This document shows, piece by piece, positions 37,539 to 49,758 of a stretch of DNA of 64,000 nt. Both the position numbers and the translations under genes were made by a program. The DNA comes from an uncultured Lachnospiraceae bacterium (GTDB lineage: Bacteria; Bacillota; Clostridia; Lachnospirales; Lachnospiraceae): the NCBI GenBank assembly GCA_910587295.1, contig CAJULP010000096.1:49829-113828 (forward strand), read 5' to 3'. The notes beneath the pieces were generated by a model. The model had not been told where the DNA came from. It did not search any database and was given only the letters and a program-made list of their open reading frames with translations. Each line of letters starts with the position of its first letter. Position 1 is the first letter of the stretch.

Positions 37539-38008
37539 TAGTTTTCTATGTATGCTTTTAAGGTGTCAAACTGGTTGGAATAGATCAGATTCAGGAGCTT
37601 GTCAAGCCGCATTAAGCTGGACTTTAACGTGTCTAAAGAAATAGAACGGGATTCCAGCGCGGCGACAAGCTCGTCTAAGTCCACAACCTTGACGAACCCG
37701 TCAGGATAAATGATCACATCGGCAAGCAGGTCTGTCACGATCAGGCTGTTATCTCCGGGATGGTAATTAAAATCAACAATATCACAGTACCAGTATAGAA
37801 GGCTGTCGTCCTCATGGCAGAATTTACTCACTTTAAAACCTTCCTGAAGAAAATAGCAGGACATGCCGTGGTGCAGGTCTTTTTTGGGATGAAGGGTGTT
37901 CCATGAGGTTACGATCCGTTCCCTGCTGCAGTATAAGATAATGTCATCCTTTAACATGACACATTCGTCAGGAATGATACGTCTGCGGTATAAAGTCGGG
38001 TTTGTCAT
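37535..38008 (-). CDS. DUF402 protein coupled to a type III toxin gene
   Basis: A 157-residue protein of the DUF402 family. The diagnostic pieces are HPGDNSLIVTDLLADVIIYPDGFVKVVDLDELVAAL near residues 85-120 and a Trp/Tyr-rich beta-barrel before it. Characterised DUF402 proteins are nucleoside di-/triphosphatases or RNA-associated domains. Its ATG (38006-38008) overlaps the toxin stop in an ATGA, and a strong AAGGAGG sits in the end of the toxin gene, so translation is coupled. There is no promoter between the genes. A role as accessory or modifier of the toxin system is inference; a chance neighbour sharing the transcript is also possible. Confidence 0.75.
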   Translation of the reverse strand: MTNPTLYRRRIIPDECVMLKDDIILYCSRERIVTSWNTLHPKKDLHHGMSCYFLQEGFKVSKFCHEDDSLLYWYCDIVDFNYHPGDNSLIVTDLLADVIIYPDGFVKVVDLDELVAALESRSISLDTLKSSLMRLDKLLNLIYSNQFDTLKAYIENY

Positions 38009-38514
38009 AAGGCCTCCTTACTTGGATTGGTCTTTAATTCGCTGATCAAATAATTCTTTGTATCTGTAATATGCTGTCTGAAGTAATTAGGCTTGGTTTT
38101 TTCAAAAGCTAATATTCTTTTTAACTTATATTCCAGTTCTGATAATAGTGTTTTATTTTTTATGATATGGATCTTTTTTGTTTTGTTAAGGTACTCCCGG
38201 TCAATATATTTATCTGTGAAGGGAACCACATCACTTATAAAAAATATTGATTTTTCATTTGTATTTCCTATATGGTAGAAACAAGAACGTATATCTTTTT
38301 TGTCATAATTCATATATTTTTGGATTCTTGATTTTGCCTTCTCATCCCTGTGCTCATAATTTCCTACCGGTATGGCCCAATATAAATTATCATGCTCCAA
38401 AGATTTTATTAAGCACAGAATTGGGCGTTCCTTTGAATCATTCCAAGTACCGCCAAGATTTCTGATAATCTGATAAAATTCTTTCTTGCCAAAATACATT
38501 CCGTGTTCTTTCAT
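38005..38514 (-). CDS. ToxN/CptN-like type III toxin (endoribonuclease)
   Basis: A 169-residue protein. ERPILCLIKSLEHDNLYWAIPVGN and FFISDVVPFTDKYI correspond to the core beta strands of the ToxN/AbiQ/CptN fold ('kPyiGvv..i.g.kYyaPlsS...', 'i.nMiPV'). The basic C-terminal helix with KRILAFEKTKPNYFRQ is typical. These toxins are RNases inhibited by a repeat RNA. The call rests mostly on context: directly upstream on the same strand are a promoter, 45-nt tandem repeats and an intrinsic terminator, the arrangement of toxIN/cptIN loci. The CptIN subgroup described from a related gut Clostridium fits best by repeat length. ATG 38514 has AGGAG 6 bp upstream. Confidence 0.75.
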   Translation of the reverse strand: MKEHGMYFGKKEFYQIIRNLGGTWNDSKERPILCLIKSLEHDNLYWAIPVGNYEHRDEKAKSRIQKYMNYDKKDIRSCFYHIGNTNEKSIFFISDVVPFTDKYIDREYLNKTKKIHIIKNKTLLSELEYKLKRILAFEKTKPNYFRQHITDTKNYLISELKTNPSKEAL

Positions 38515-38529
38515 TTTTCTCCTATGTAC

Positions 38530-38555
38530 AAAAAAGCCCTATATATTATAGGGCT
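38530..38555 (-). terminator. Intrinsic terminator between antitoxin RNA repeats and toxin gene
   Basis: On the minus strand AGCCCTATA pairs with TATAGGGCT around a 3-nt loop, followed by six T residues. It sits between the RNA repeats and the toxin ribosome site, so most transcripts stop as antitoxin RNA and a minority read through into the toxin. Confidence 0.85.
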
Positions 38556-38696
38556 TACAATGTTTTTGTCCTACATTGCGAAAGGTAATTGTGTCATACT
38601 GCAATGTTGCTTGTGGTACATTGCGAAACATAATTGATACAAAATACAATGTTTTTTGTCCTACATTGTGAAAGGTAGAAATCTGCGGGATTTCTT
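38556..38696 (-). ncRNA. Type III antitoxin RNA (ToxI/CptI-like), about 2.8 repeats of 45 nt
   Basis: The word TACATTG recurs at 38572, 38617 and 38662 (+ strand), exactly 45 bp apart. The word CAATG recurs 44-45 bp apart at 38558, 38602 and 38647. On the transcribed minus strand each unit contains ACAATGT, a ~10-nt loop, then ACATTG(T), a potential stem of the hairpin-pseudoknot kind. The third (5'-most) unit is partial. The expected start is near 38696 and the end at the terminator by 38530. In known type III systems the toxin cuts its own precursor into single-repeat RNAs that bind and inhibit it. Confidence 0.8.
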
Positions 38697-38702
38697 GATT
38701 AC

Positions 38703-38731
38703 ATTATATCCAATTCTCGTCAAACGCACAA
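38703..38731 (-). promoter_or_regulatory. Promoter of the type III toxin-antitoxin transcript
   Basis: Minus strand -35 TTGTGC (38731-38726), 17-bp spacer, perfect -10 TATAAT (38708-38703). Transcription would begin about 15 bases before the first repeat. Confidence 0.65.
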
Positions 38732-38825
38732 CGAACAAAAAATGAACATTCTGTGAACAAAAGTGATCCGATTAACTTTCTTATTTTCCCAATCCTTTTT
38801 AATAAGAAAATCTTCCCACTTGTTC

Positions 38826-38854
38826 TAGACATATGGATGAAAAGTGAGTATAAT
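38826..38854 (+). promoter_or_regulatory. Promoter of the ATP synthase operon
   Basis: -35 TAGACA (38826-38831, five of six matches), 17-bp spacer, -10 TATAAT (38849-38854). It is divergent from the toxin-antitoxin promoter about 95 bp away and gives a short leader before 38888. Confidence 0.7.
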
Positions 38855-38887
38855 TTATAATTGAGTACATAAAAAGGGGAGAGATAT

Positions 38888-39175
38888 GTGAAATTCAATC
38901 GGAGTGTGTATCAAGCATTGTCTATGATAGGCCAGTTCGGGATTAACATGCTGGTCCCTGTTTTTATGTGTTCCTTTTTAGGGATGTTTCTGGATAAGAA
39001 GCTGGGAACGGATTTTTTGATCGTGATTGGCTTCTTTGTTGGGGCGGCTGCCGGCGGGTGGAATGTTTTCCGGTTTGCCAGGCGGATTTATGAAAGGGAA
39101 GCGGACCAGTCGTCCTACTTACATAAGGGCAGAAGGGGCAGGTCAGATGAAAGAAAGAATCATCCGGATCAATAG
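38888..39175 (+). CDS. atpZ: AtpZ-like membrane protein of the ATP synthase operon
   Basis: A 95-residue protein with two membrane helices (residues about 12-32 and 40-60) and a positively charged tail, matching the AtpZ/'ATPase gene 1' family at the head of F-ATPase operons. These small proteins aid c-ring assembly or ion handling. GTG at 38888 with GGGGAGA just upstream. The 3' end overlaps the AtpI-like gene by 29 bp, indicating tight coupling. Confidence 0.75.
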   Translation: MKFNRSVYQALSMIGQFGINMLVPVFMCSFLGMFLDKKLGTDFLIVIGFFVGAAAGGWNVFRFARRIYEREADQSSYLHKGRRGRSDERKNHPDQ

Positions 39176-39593
39176 AACGCTGTTTGAACTGGAAATTGGC
39201 ATTTTACTCTTTGGGTGCATATGCCAGCTTTTTGTGTTTTTTGTTGAGGATAAGGCAGGCTTCAGCTTAGGGCTGTGGATTGGTATCGTAACGGCAATGG
39301 CTGGCGCTTTCCATATGTGGTGGTCTTTGGACCGGGCCTTGGACCTTGACGAAAAGTCGGCGGTCCGCAGCATGAGTACCCATAATATTATCCGGTATTT
39401 GGGATTTGTGTTGATCGTGGGCGGAATCGCCGTGACCGAAATTGCGAATCCTCTTTCGGCTTTTCTGGGAATCATGTCGTTAAAAGCCGCTGCCTATATG
39501 CAGCCTTTTACCAGAAAGATCAGCCTAAGGATTTATGGGGAGGAGATTCTTCCTCCAGTTATAGAAGAACCTGCGGACGGGCAGGAAGGATAG
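39147..39593 (+). CDS. atpI: AtpI-like membrane protein
   Basis: A 148-residue protein with four predicted membrane helices, in the position and size of AtpI (ATP synthase protein I), which acts as a chaperone for c-ring assembly. ATG 39147 has AGGGGCAGG 5 bp upstream; the longer frame from 39027 runs inside the previous gene. The sequence itself is diverged, so the name relies on topology and operon position. Confidence 0.65.
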   Translation: MKERIIRINRTLFELEIGILLFGCICQLFVFFVEDKAGFSLGLWIGIVTAMAGAFHMWWSLDRALDLDEKSAVRSMSTHNIIRYLGFVLIVGGIAVTEIANPLSAFLGIMSLKAAAYMQPFTRKISLRIYGEEILPPVIEEPADGQEG

Positions 39594-39606
39594 GAGGTGA
39601 AGGTAT

Positions 39607-40329
39607 ATGGGGCAGGGAATCTTGTTATCGCAGGAAGCGAGTGTTGATTTCATGATCCATGGCGTGTTTTCCTATGAACTTTTTGGGCAGACCGTATGGA
39701 TCACAACGACGCATGTATGTGTGCTGATTGTCATGCTTATCATCATCGGCTTTTGTGTTGCCGCAAACCGGGCAGTGAAACACGCCACGGAAGTGCCGGG
39801 GGCATTTCAGAATGTGGTGGAGCTGATCGTTGAAAAGCTGGACGGTATGATCGGCGGCGTGATGGGGCAGCAGGCTGTCAGGTTCCGTAATTATATCGGA
39901 ACGATATTTATATTTATCCTGATCAGCAATATCTCGGGTCTTTTAGGGCTCCGCCCGCCTACTGCGGATTATGGCGTGACGTTTGCGCTTGGTGTGATCA
40001 CGTTTACGCTGATTCATTTCAATAAGTTTAAATACCAGAAGGTATCCGGCGTATTAAAGGGCCTGTGTGAGCCTTGGCCGATCTGGGCGCCGATCAATAT
40101 CATCAGTGACCTGGCAGTGCCGGTTTCGTTGTCGCTTCGTCTGTTTGCCAATATCTTGTCGGGAACAGCGATCATGGCGCTGATCTACGCGCTGCTTTCT
40201 AAGGTAGCGGTTATCTGGCCGGCAGCATTACATGTTTATTTTGATCTGTTCTCAGGAGCGATTCAGACTTACGTATTTTGTATGCTGACTATGACCTATA
40301 TTACAGACGCATGTAATACAGGAGAATAG
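39607..40329 (+). CDS. atpB: ATP synthase F0 subunit a
   Basis: A 240-residue subunit a. The conserved SLRLFANILSGTAI segment holds the essential Arg that faces the c ring. About five membrane helices are present. It forms the ion path with the c ring. It ends in TAG, one of the core genes showing that TAG is a normal stop in this organism. AGGAGGTG precedes the ATG. Confidence 0.95.
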   Translation: MGQGILLSQEASVDFMIHGVFSYELFGQTVWITTTHVCVLIVMLIIIGFCVAANRAVKHATEVPGAFQNVVELIVEKLDGMIGGVMGQQAVRFRNYIGTIFIFILISNISGLLGLRPPTADYGVTFALGVITFTLIHFNKFKYQKVSGVLKGLCEPWPIWAPINIISDLAVPVSLSLRLFANILSGTAIMALIYALLSKVAVIWPAALHVYFDLFSGAIQTYVFCMLTMTYITDACNTGE

Positions 40330-40692
<363 letters not shown>

Positions 40693-40789
40693 TACGGCAA
40701 AAGTATTTTTAAAGCAGCAGAGGACGCTGCTTAAGAAACACTAAATTTGGCCGTAAGTATAACAACATAACAAGAAAGGAGGCTTACGG

Positions 40790-41295
40790 ATGGAACCGAG
40801 ATTGTTTGACCTTGACCTGCAGCTTCTTGCAGATGCGACGTTGATGATCATAGCGGTCTTTACCCTTTTCTTAGTGGCGTCATACTTCCTGTTCAACCCG
40901 GTAAGGGAGATGCTTGCAAAAAGGCAGGCAAAAATCAAAGATGAGCTGGATAACGCCGCAAAAGATCAGAAAGACGCAGCCAGTTTAAAGGCGCAGTACG
41001 AAGATAAGCTGAAGAACATAGATAAAGAAGCTGAGGAAATTTTAGGCGATGCCAGAAAGAGGGCGCAGGAAAACGAAAACCGGATTATAGCCGAAGCGAA
41101 ACAGGAGGCTTCCAGGATTATTGAAAGAGCCAGAGTAGAAGCAGAACTTGAAAAGCAAAAGGCAGCGGATGACGTGAAGCGCGAAATGGTAGTGCTTGCT
41201 TCCGTATTGGCAGGCAAGGTAGTGAAAGCATCTATTGATACAACCGTACAGGAAAGCCTGATCAATGAGACGTTAAAGGAAATAGGTGAGAGCAC

Positions 41296-41308
<13 letters not shown>
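40790..41308 (+). CDS. atpF: ATP synthase F0 subunit b
   Basis: A 172-residue stalk subunit. One N-terminal membrane helix (about 18-38) ends in FNPVREMLAKRQAKI, followed by a long charged coiled coil to residue 145. It links F0 to F1 as a dimer. AGGAGG lies 8 bp before the ATG. The 3' end overlaps atpH by 13 bp. Confidence 0.93.
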
Positions 41309-43378
<2,070 letters not shown>

Positions 43379-43398
43379 GGAAAGGATAGGGTAATGTT

Positions 43399-44274
43399 AT
43401 GGCCTCAATGAGAGACATAAAAAGGCGCAAGGGCAGTATACAGAGCACCCAGCAGATTACCAAAGCCATGAAGCTTGTTTCTACGGTAAAGCTCCAAAGG
43501 GCAAAACAAAATGCCGAGAAATCAAAGTCCTACTTTCAGTATATGTTTGATACGGTAAACTCTATTTTAAGCAGGATCGGAAATCTGGATCATAAATACC
43601 TGCGGGCAGGGGAGACGGGGAAAAAGGCAGTGATCGTGATCACGTCAAACCGTGGCCTTGCAGGCGGGTACAACTCCAATGTGACAAAGCTGATCACAAA
43701 AGGGGAACTTGCGGATGAGGATCTGCTGATCTATACCATCGGGAAAAAGGGCAGGGAAGCCCTGCAGCGCAGGTATGAGATCAAGGCAGATTATTCCGAC
43801 GTGATCGAAGAACCTGTTTATGCGGACGCTATGGCAATCTGCAAAGAAGTTTTGGATGCATTTGCAAAAGGTGAGATTAGCGAGATCTATCTTGCCTATA
43901 CCGGGTTTAAAAATACGGTAGTCCATGTTCCCACCCTGTTAAAGCTTCTACCGGTAGAGATTGGCGGCGGGGAAGCTATGGAAGCGCAGGCCGAAGGGGA
44001 TGCCGGAGATGCAAAGGCGCTGATGAACTTCGAGCCGGAGGATGAAGAAGCATTAAATATGTTGATTCCTAAATATATAACCAGTCTGATCTACGGAGCC
44101 ATGATCGAAGCTGTGGCAAGTGAGAACGGGGCCAGGATGCAGGCAATGGATTCGGCTACCAGCAATGCGGAGGAGATGATCGACCATTTGACGCTGCTCT
44201 ATAACAGGGCCCGTCAGGGATCTATCACTCAGGAATTGACGGAGATTATTGCGGGTGCAAACGCAATCTCATAG
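43399..44274 (+). CDS. atpG: ATP synthase F1 subunit gamma
   Basis: A 291-residue central shaft subunit. N-terminal MRDIKRRKGSIQSTQQITKAMK and C-terminal ASENGARMQAMDSATSNA are the conserved coiled-coil ends. A short acidic insert (about 196-215) lies in the middle domain. It ends in TAG. A hairpin-rich 146-bp gap separates it from atpD. Confidence 0.95.
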   Translation: MASMRDIKRRKGSIQSTQQITKAMKLVSTVKLQRAKQNAEKSKSYFQYMFDTVNSILSRIGNLDHKYLRAGETGKKAVIVITSNRGLAGGYNSNVTKLITKGELADEDLLIYTIGKKGREALQRRYEIKADYSDVIEEPVYADAMAICKEVLDAFAKGEISEIYLAYTGFKNTVVHVPTLLKLLPVEIGGGEAMEAQAEGDAGDAKALMNFEPEDEEALNMLIPKYITSLIYGAMIEAVASENGARMQAMDSATSNAEEMIDHLTLLYNRARQGSITQELTEIIAGANAIS

Positions 44275-44280
44275 GCGCAT

Positions 44281-44405
44281 AGAGAAAGCAAGAGGCTCCG
44301 CAGGAGACATTTGCTTTCTATGCGTCATGAACGAGCAAACGCCCGATGGAATCGGGCAGGAAGGTTTGCGAGTTTCGATATAAAAACAAACCCGGAACAC
44401 CGGGT
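44281..44405 (+). promoter_or_regulatory. Three hairpins between atpG and atpD
   Basis: The atpG-atpD gap holds three stem-loops in a row. Near 44278-44326, GCATAGAGAAAGCAA pairs with TTGCTTTCTATGC (one bulge). Near 44337-44371, GCCCGAT/ATCGGGC is nested in GCAAAC/GTTTGC. Near 44388-44406, AACCCGG pairs with CCGGGTT just before the atpD ribosome site. No T-runs follow, so they are not classical terminators. They may set RNA stability or the beta-subunit ratio, or be an inserted repeat element. Confidence 0.5.
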
Positions 44406-44408
44406 TAG

Positions 44409-45830
<1,422 letters not shown>

Positions 45831-45845
45831 TGAGGGAGGGTGCAT

Positions 45846-46253
45846 ATGGCAGAAAATAATTTATTTACGCTGAAGATCATTACCCCTGACCGGATTTTTT
45901 ATGAAGATCAGGTCTCTATGGTGGAATTTAACACTACGGAGGGTGAGGTCGGCGTGTACAAAAGGCATGTGCCTACCACGGTGATCATAAGCCCCGGTAT
46001 TTTGACGATTACGGAGGAAGAAGGAACGAAAGAAGCAGCCCTTCATGCAGGGTTTGCGGAGATCCTTCAGGAGGAAGTGGTCATCATGGCGGAGATCATC
46101 GAATGGCCTGACGAGATCGATGTAAGCAGGGCGGAGGCGGCAAGGCAGCGTGCCGAGGAGCGGTTAAACTCCAAGACGCCGGAAACAGATATCCTGCGTG
46201 CGGAGACGGCATTGCAAAGGGCTCTTGCCCGTATTCATGTAATTGATAAGTGA
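45846..46253 (+). CDS. atpC: ATP synthase F1 subunit epsilon
   Basis: A 135-residue subunit with an N-terminal beta sandwich (FTLKIITPDRIFYEDQV, FNTTEGEVGVYKRHVPTTVII) and a C-terminal helical hairpin (AARQRAEERL...AETALQRALARI). ATG 45846 has GGAGGG 5 bp upstream and is preferred over GTG 45840. It ends the operon at a strong terminator. Confidence 0.93.
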   Translation: MAENNLFTLKIITPDRIFYEDQVSMVEFNTTEGEVGVYKRHVPTTVIISPGILTITEEEGTKEAALHAGFAEILQEEVVIMAEIIEWPDEIDVSRAEAARQRAEERLNSKTPETDILRAETALQRALARIHVIDK

Positions 46254-46256
46254 CTG

Positions 46257-46291
46257 GAAAGAGGTACATATTCTTGATATGTACCTCTTTC
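46257..46291 (+). terminator. Terminator of the ATP synthase operon
   Basis: A perfect 15-bp stem, GAAAGAGGTACATAT/ATATGTACCTCTTTC with a 5-nt loop, immediately after the atpC stop. The T-run is part of the 3' arm. Confidence 0.85.
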
Positions 46292-46333
46292 GTAAATATT
46301 GCCATATGAAAGGCCAGGTGGAGGAAGGGGAAC

Positions 46334-47281
46334 ATGGATATAGGACAGGTTGAAAAAATTGGGAAGGATCTTACGGAAAATATCGGCAAAGTGATCGTGG
46401 GGAAAGAAGAAACGGTGCGGATGCTGCTTGCCGCGCTTTTTTCAGACGGCCATGTGCTGTTGCAGGATATGCCGGGAACCGGGAAAACTAAGCTTGCAAG
46501 ATCGCTGGCGGCTTCTGTTTCCGGGGAGTTTGCAAGGATACAGTTTACGCCGGACCTGCTTCCGGGGGACGTGACGGGAATGAACATCTATAACCGGAAA
46601 ACAGGGGAGTTTGAACTTAAGAAAGGACCGGTGTTTACCAATATCCTTCTGGCGGATGAGATCAACAGAGCAACTCCAAGGACCCAGTCGGGACTGCTTG
46701 AGTGCATGGAAGAGCGCCAGGTCACCATCGACGGGGAAAGTTTAAGACTTGACGGGATTTTCTTTGTGATCGCTACACAGAATCCGGTGGAAACGGCAGG
46801 AACATTCCCGCTGCCGGAAGCCCAGCTTGACCGCTTTATGATGAAGCTTTCCTTAGGGCTTCCAAGTAAGGAGGAGGAGCTTGCCATCATGGACCGGTTT
46901 ATGCAGGAGGACCCCCTTAAAGGACTTATCCCTGTGGCAGACCTTCCTCAGATCCTGGAAGTGAAAAAAGCGGTAAATCAGGTGTTCGTCCATCCGGAAG
47001 TGGAAAAGTACATGGTGGAGATCGTGGCAGCCACCAGGGAGAGAACCAGGGTGGTGATGGGGGTAAGCCCAAGAGGAACACTGGCATTGCTGCGGTCAGC
47101 GAAGGCTTACGCAGCTCTTATGGGAAGGGGATACTGCACCCCGGATGACGTGAAGACGCTGGCAGTTCCGGTTCTTGCCCACCGGATAAAGTTGAGCTAC
47201 GGCTGCCAGACCGATCAGGAAGCCCAGACCCTGATCAGGGAGATCTTAGGGGAAGTTCCAGTTCCCGCTGAAACGATCTAG
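46334..47281 (+). CDS. MoxR-family AAA+ ATPase
   Basis: A 315-residue MoxR ATPase. Walker A is MPGTGKTKLA (near 46), Walker B LLADEINRATPRTQSGLLECM and sensor 1 ATQNPVE. MoxR proteins act as chaperone-like ATPases with DUF58/VWA partners, and the next two genes are DUF58 and DUF4129 proteins, the standard set. AGGTGGAGGAAGGGG precedes the ATG. The family often supports envelope or protein maturation; the client is unknown. Confidence 0.92.
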   Translation: MDIGQVEKIGKDLTENIGKVIVGKEETVRMLLAALFSDGHVLLQDMPGTGKTKLARSLAASVSGEFARIQFTPDLLPGDVTGMNIYNRKTGEFELKKGPVFTNILLADEINRATPRTQSGLLECMEERQVTIDGESLRLDGIFFVIATQNPVETAGTFPLPEAQLDRFMMKLSLGLPSKEEELAIMDRFMQEDPLKGLIPVADLPQILEVKKAVNQVFVHPEVEKYMVEIVAATRERTRVVMGVSPRGTLALLRSAKAYAALMGRGYCTPDDVKTLAVPVLAHRIKLSYGCQTDQEAQTLIREILGEVPVPAETI

Positions 47282-47293
47282 GGAGGGAAGGGA

Positions 47294-48418
47294 ATGGCTA
47301 TCATATTTGCAATGCTCCTTGCAGGCGCTCTTTTTCTTCTGCAGAGGGAGTTTTATGTCCGTTATTGGGAACGGGGCGTAGGGGCAGGTCTTTCTTTTGA
47401 AACGGATATGGTGCGGGCAGGGGATCAGGTACAGCTTTTGGAGACGGTGGAAAATCGCAAATGGCTTCCCTTGTCTTCCCTGAAGGTTAAATTCCAGTGC
47501 TCCAGGTATCTGGAGTTCCCGGGCAGTCAAAACGGGAATGTGACGGATAAGTATTACCGGAATGACCTGTTTGCCCTGATGCCTTACCGTAAGATCACAA
47601 GAACCCATGTCATTACCTGCCCTCAAAGGGGATATTACGGGATTGAAGGAATCAGCCTGGTAGGGGCGGATCTGTTTTTTTCCAGGGAGATGGTGGCGGA
47701 GCGGGAAAGCGGCGCTTTTTTGCATGTGATCCCAAAAGCCATGTCTATAGAAAAAATGGAACCGGCTCTGCGCAGGCTAAGCGGGGAGATTGCGGCAAGG
47801 CGATATGAATTGGAAGATCCCTTTACCTTCCGGGGCATACGGGATTATGAGCCTATGGATGAAATGAAGCAGGTGAGCTGGAAAGCAACGGCAAAAACGG
47901 ATGAATTAAAGGTCAGACAAAAGGAACACACCACAGTCAGCAGTGTGCGGATCTTTATGAACCTGGAGGATTATGGCATATTGAGGCGTCGGGAACTGTT
48001 AGAGATGAGCATCAGCATTTGCGCAGGGTTATCGGCGGAGCTTTTGGGGCAGGGGATCCGGCTCAGCATCTATGCCAATGCGCCGGACTGTGTTACGGGG
48101 CAGCTTCTCTGCCTGGAGGACTTGACCCATCCTGCCTGCATGGATATGATGTTGAAAGCCCTTGCAAGGCTGGACACGGAGGAAGGGACCGTAAAGTTCG
48201 GCGCTTGCATGGGAGAGCGGCTTTATCAGGGAAATGATCTGTATACCGTATTTATTTCCCCGGACCAGCATGAGGATTTTGTGGATGATGTTCTGAATTA
48301 TGGAAAAAGGACAGGAAGCGGTTTTTTATGGGTCTGCCCGGTAAAAAATCCTGCGGAAGAAAAAGTGGAAGTAGAATTTTTGGATGGCCGGATCATTTTT
48401 GTGGAGGAGCCTTCATGA
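47294..48418 (+). CDS. DUF58 protein (MoxR partner)
   Basis: A 374-residue protein. An N-terminal hydrophobic anchor (residues 1-15) is followed by a beta-rich region. The DUF58 signature EDPFTFRGIRDYEPMDEMKQVSWKATAKTDELKVRQ lies near 175-210, with a VWA-like domain beyond. It starts 12 bp after MoxR and overlaps the next gene in an ATGA. Confidence 0.88.
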   Translation: MAIIFAMLLAGALFLLQREFYVRYWERGVGAGLSFETDMVRAGDQVQLLETVENRKWLPLSSLKVKFQCSRYLEFPGSQNGNVTDKYYRNDLFALMPYRKITRTHVITCPQRGYYGIEGISLVGADLFFSREMVAERESGAFLHVIPKAMSIEKMEPALRRLSGEIAARRYELEDPFTFRGIRDYEPMDEMKQVSWKATAKTDELKVRQKEHTTVSSVRIFMNLEDYGILRRRELLEMSISICAGLSAELLGQGIRLSIYANAPDCVTGQLLCLEDLTHPACMDMMLKALARLDTEEGTVKFGACMGERLYQGNDLYTVFISPDQHEDFVDDVLNYGKRTGSGFLWVCPVKNPAEEKVEVEFLDGRIIFVEEPS

Positions 48419-49710
48419 ATCGGAAACTCAGGTTTATGAAAAACATATTGGCGGAAATTTTGAACTATCTGCTATTCTTTGCGGCAGGGAAGGTGCTTTT
48501 GACAGACTTTGCGGGTATCCGGCAGGGCATGTCCGGGCTTTTCTTATTAGGCCTTTTGCCGGTTTTTTATTATATCGTAAGGAAGAGCTGCCGGCGGTTT
48601 GGGGGTTTCTTTTTGCTGCATCTTCTGCCGGTGGTCTTGTTTTTAGCCCTTTATCAGGGAAATCTGTTTTGGAAGATATGGGTCATTTTCGTGATGCTCT
48701 GCTTATTTATGATTAGCTTTGGGAAAAAGATCCGCAGTGATGAAATGGGCATGGATGTCATGTTTCCGGTGGCATTTGGGGTGTTGATACTGGTGCTTTA
48801 TCTGGTTGACCAAAAGCGGGGGGAAGGAACATGTGAGGACTTTCTTTTTTATGTGTTGGTACTGTTTCTTGTGGGGTATCTGGCGCACTATTTTTTGGAT
48901 CGGTTTATCTATTATATTGAAATGAACAACCGGACCACGGAAAATATCCCTGCAGGCAGTGTATTTTGCTCTTCCGCCGCTCTGGCGGGCGGCTTTTTGG
49001 CCTTTACGGGAACTTTGATCATGTTTGGGGCAAAGGGGGAGATGTTGGGCCGGATTGGAGCGGCAATCTATCAGACGGTCATTATGGCGCTGCGGTTTTT
49101 GTTTTCTATGCTGCCTAAGGGAGGGCAGGAAGAAGCGGAAATAAGTGAAATCCTGCCGGAGAGTGGAGATCAGGCCATGCCCTGGGCGGAAATGGAAGCT
49201 GTGGAGCCATCTGTCTTTTTAAAGATCCTGGAGAAAATTTTAGGGATCGTCATGGTGGCTATGCTTACAGTGCTTTTGCTTGCGGCTGTTGTGAAGCTGG
49301 TCAGGTTTATCCGGGAGATTTTTTTAAGGAAAAGGGCAGAACTAGGGATTTTGGAGGAAGCCTGGCAGGACCGGGTGGAAAAACTTGTCCGCCATGAAGG
49401 CCCGGGAAAGAAAAAGGAACAGGCCAATCTTTGGGAAAAAGTAAAAAAGGCGGCGTCACCGGAGGAGCGCATCCGGCGCATCTATAAAAAGGAAATACAA
49501 AAAAGGGTGGCTGTATTTGAAGGAAAAGAGAAAGAAAAACTCACAGTGTCAAGCACCCCAAGAGAATGGTGCAGGATACTGTTTTCGGAAAAGGAAGGGG
49601 CGGCGCTGGAATTTGCCGCACTTTACGAAAAAGCGAGGTATGGCCATCTATGCTGTGGCGGGGAAGACGTGAAAAGGGCAAGAAAACTGGCGGAGGAGTT
49701 TCACAGGTAA
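48415..49710 (+). CDS. DUF4129-type membrane protein
   Basis: A 431-residue protein with about six to seven membrane helices (residues 10-260), a further helix near 285-305, and a cytoplasmic DUF4129-like C-terminal helical domain (RIRRIYKKEIQKRV...TPREWCRILF...AALYEKARYGH). It starts by an ATGA overlap (ATG 48415) with DUF58; the longer frame from 48328 is inside the DUF58 gene. DUF4129 domains usually follow a transglutaminase-like domain, which is absent here. Confidence 0.8.
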   Translation: MNRKLRFMKNILAEILNYLLFFAAGKVLLTDFAGIRQGMSGLFLLGLLPVFYYIVRKSCRRFGGFFLLHLLPVVLFLALYQGNLFWKIWVIFVMLCLFMISFGKKIRSDEMGMDVMFPVAFGVLILVLYLVDQKRGEGTCEDFLFYVLVLFLVGYLAHYFLDRFIYYIEMNNRTTENIPAGSVFCSSAALAGGFLAFTGTLIMFGAKGEMLGRIGAAIYQTVIMALRFLFSMLPKGGQEEAEISEILPESGDQAMPWAEMEAVEPSVFLKILEKILGIVMVAMLTVLLLAAVVKLVRFIREIFLRKRAELGILEEAWQDRVEKLVRHEGPGKKKEQANLWEKVKKAASPEERIRRIYKKEIQKRVAVFEGKEKEKLTVSSTPREWCRILFSEKEGAALEFAALYEKARYGHLCCGGEDVKRARKLAEEFHR

Positions 49711-49758
49711 CGGGCGGAAAGCATATGATAGCTGTAAAGACGTAAGGAAGTTATCCAT

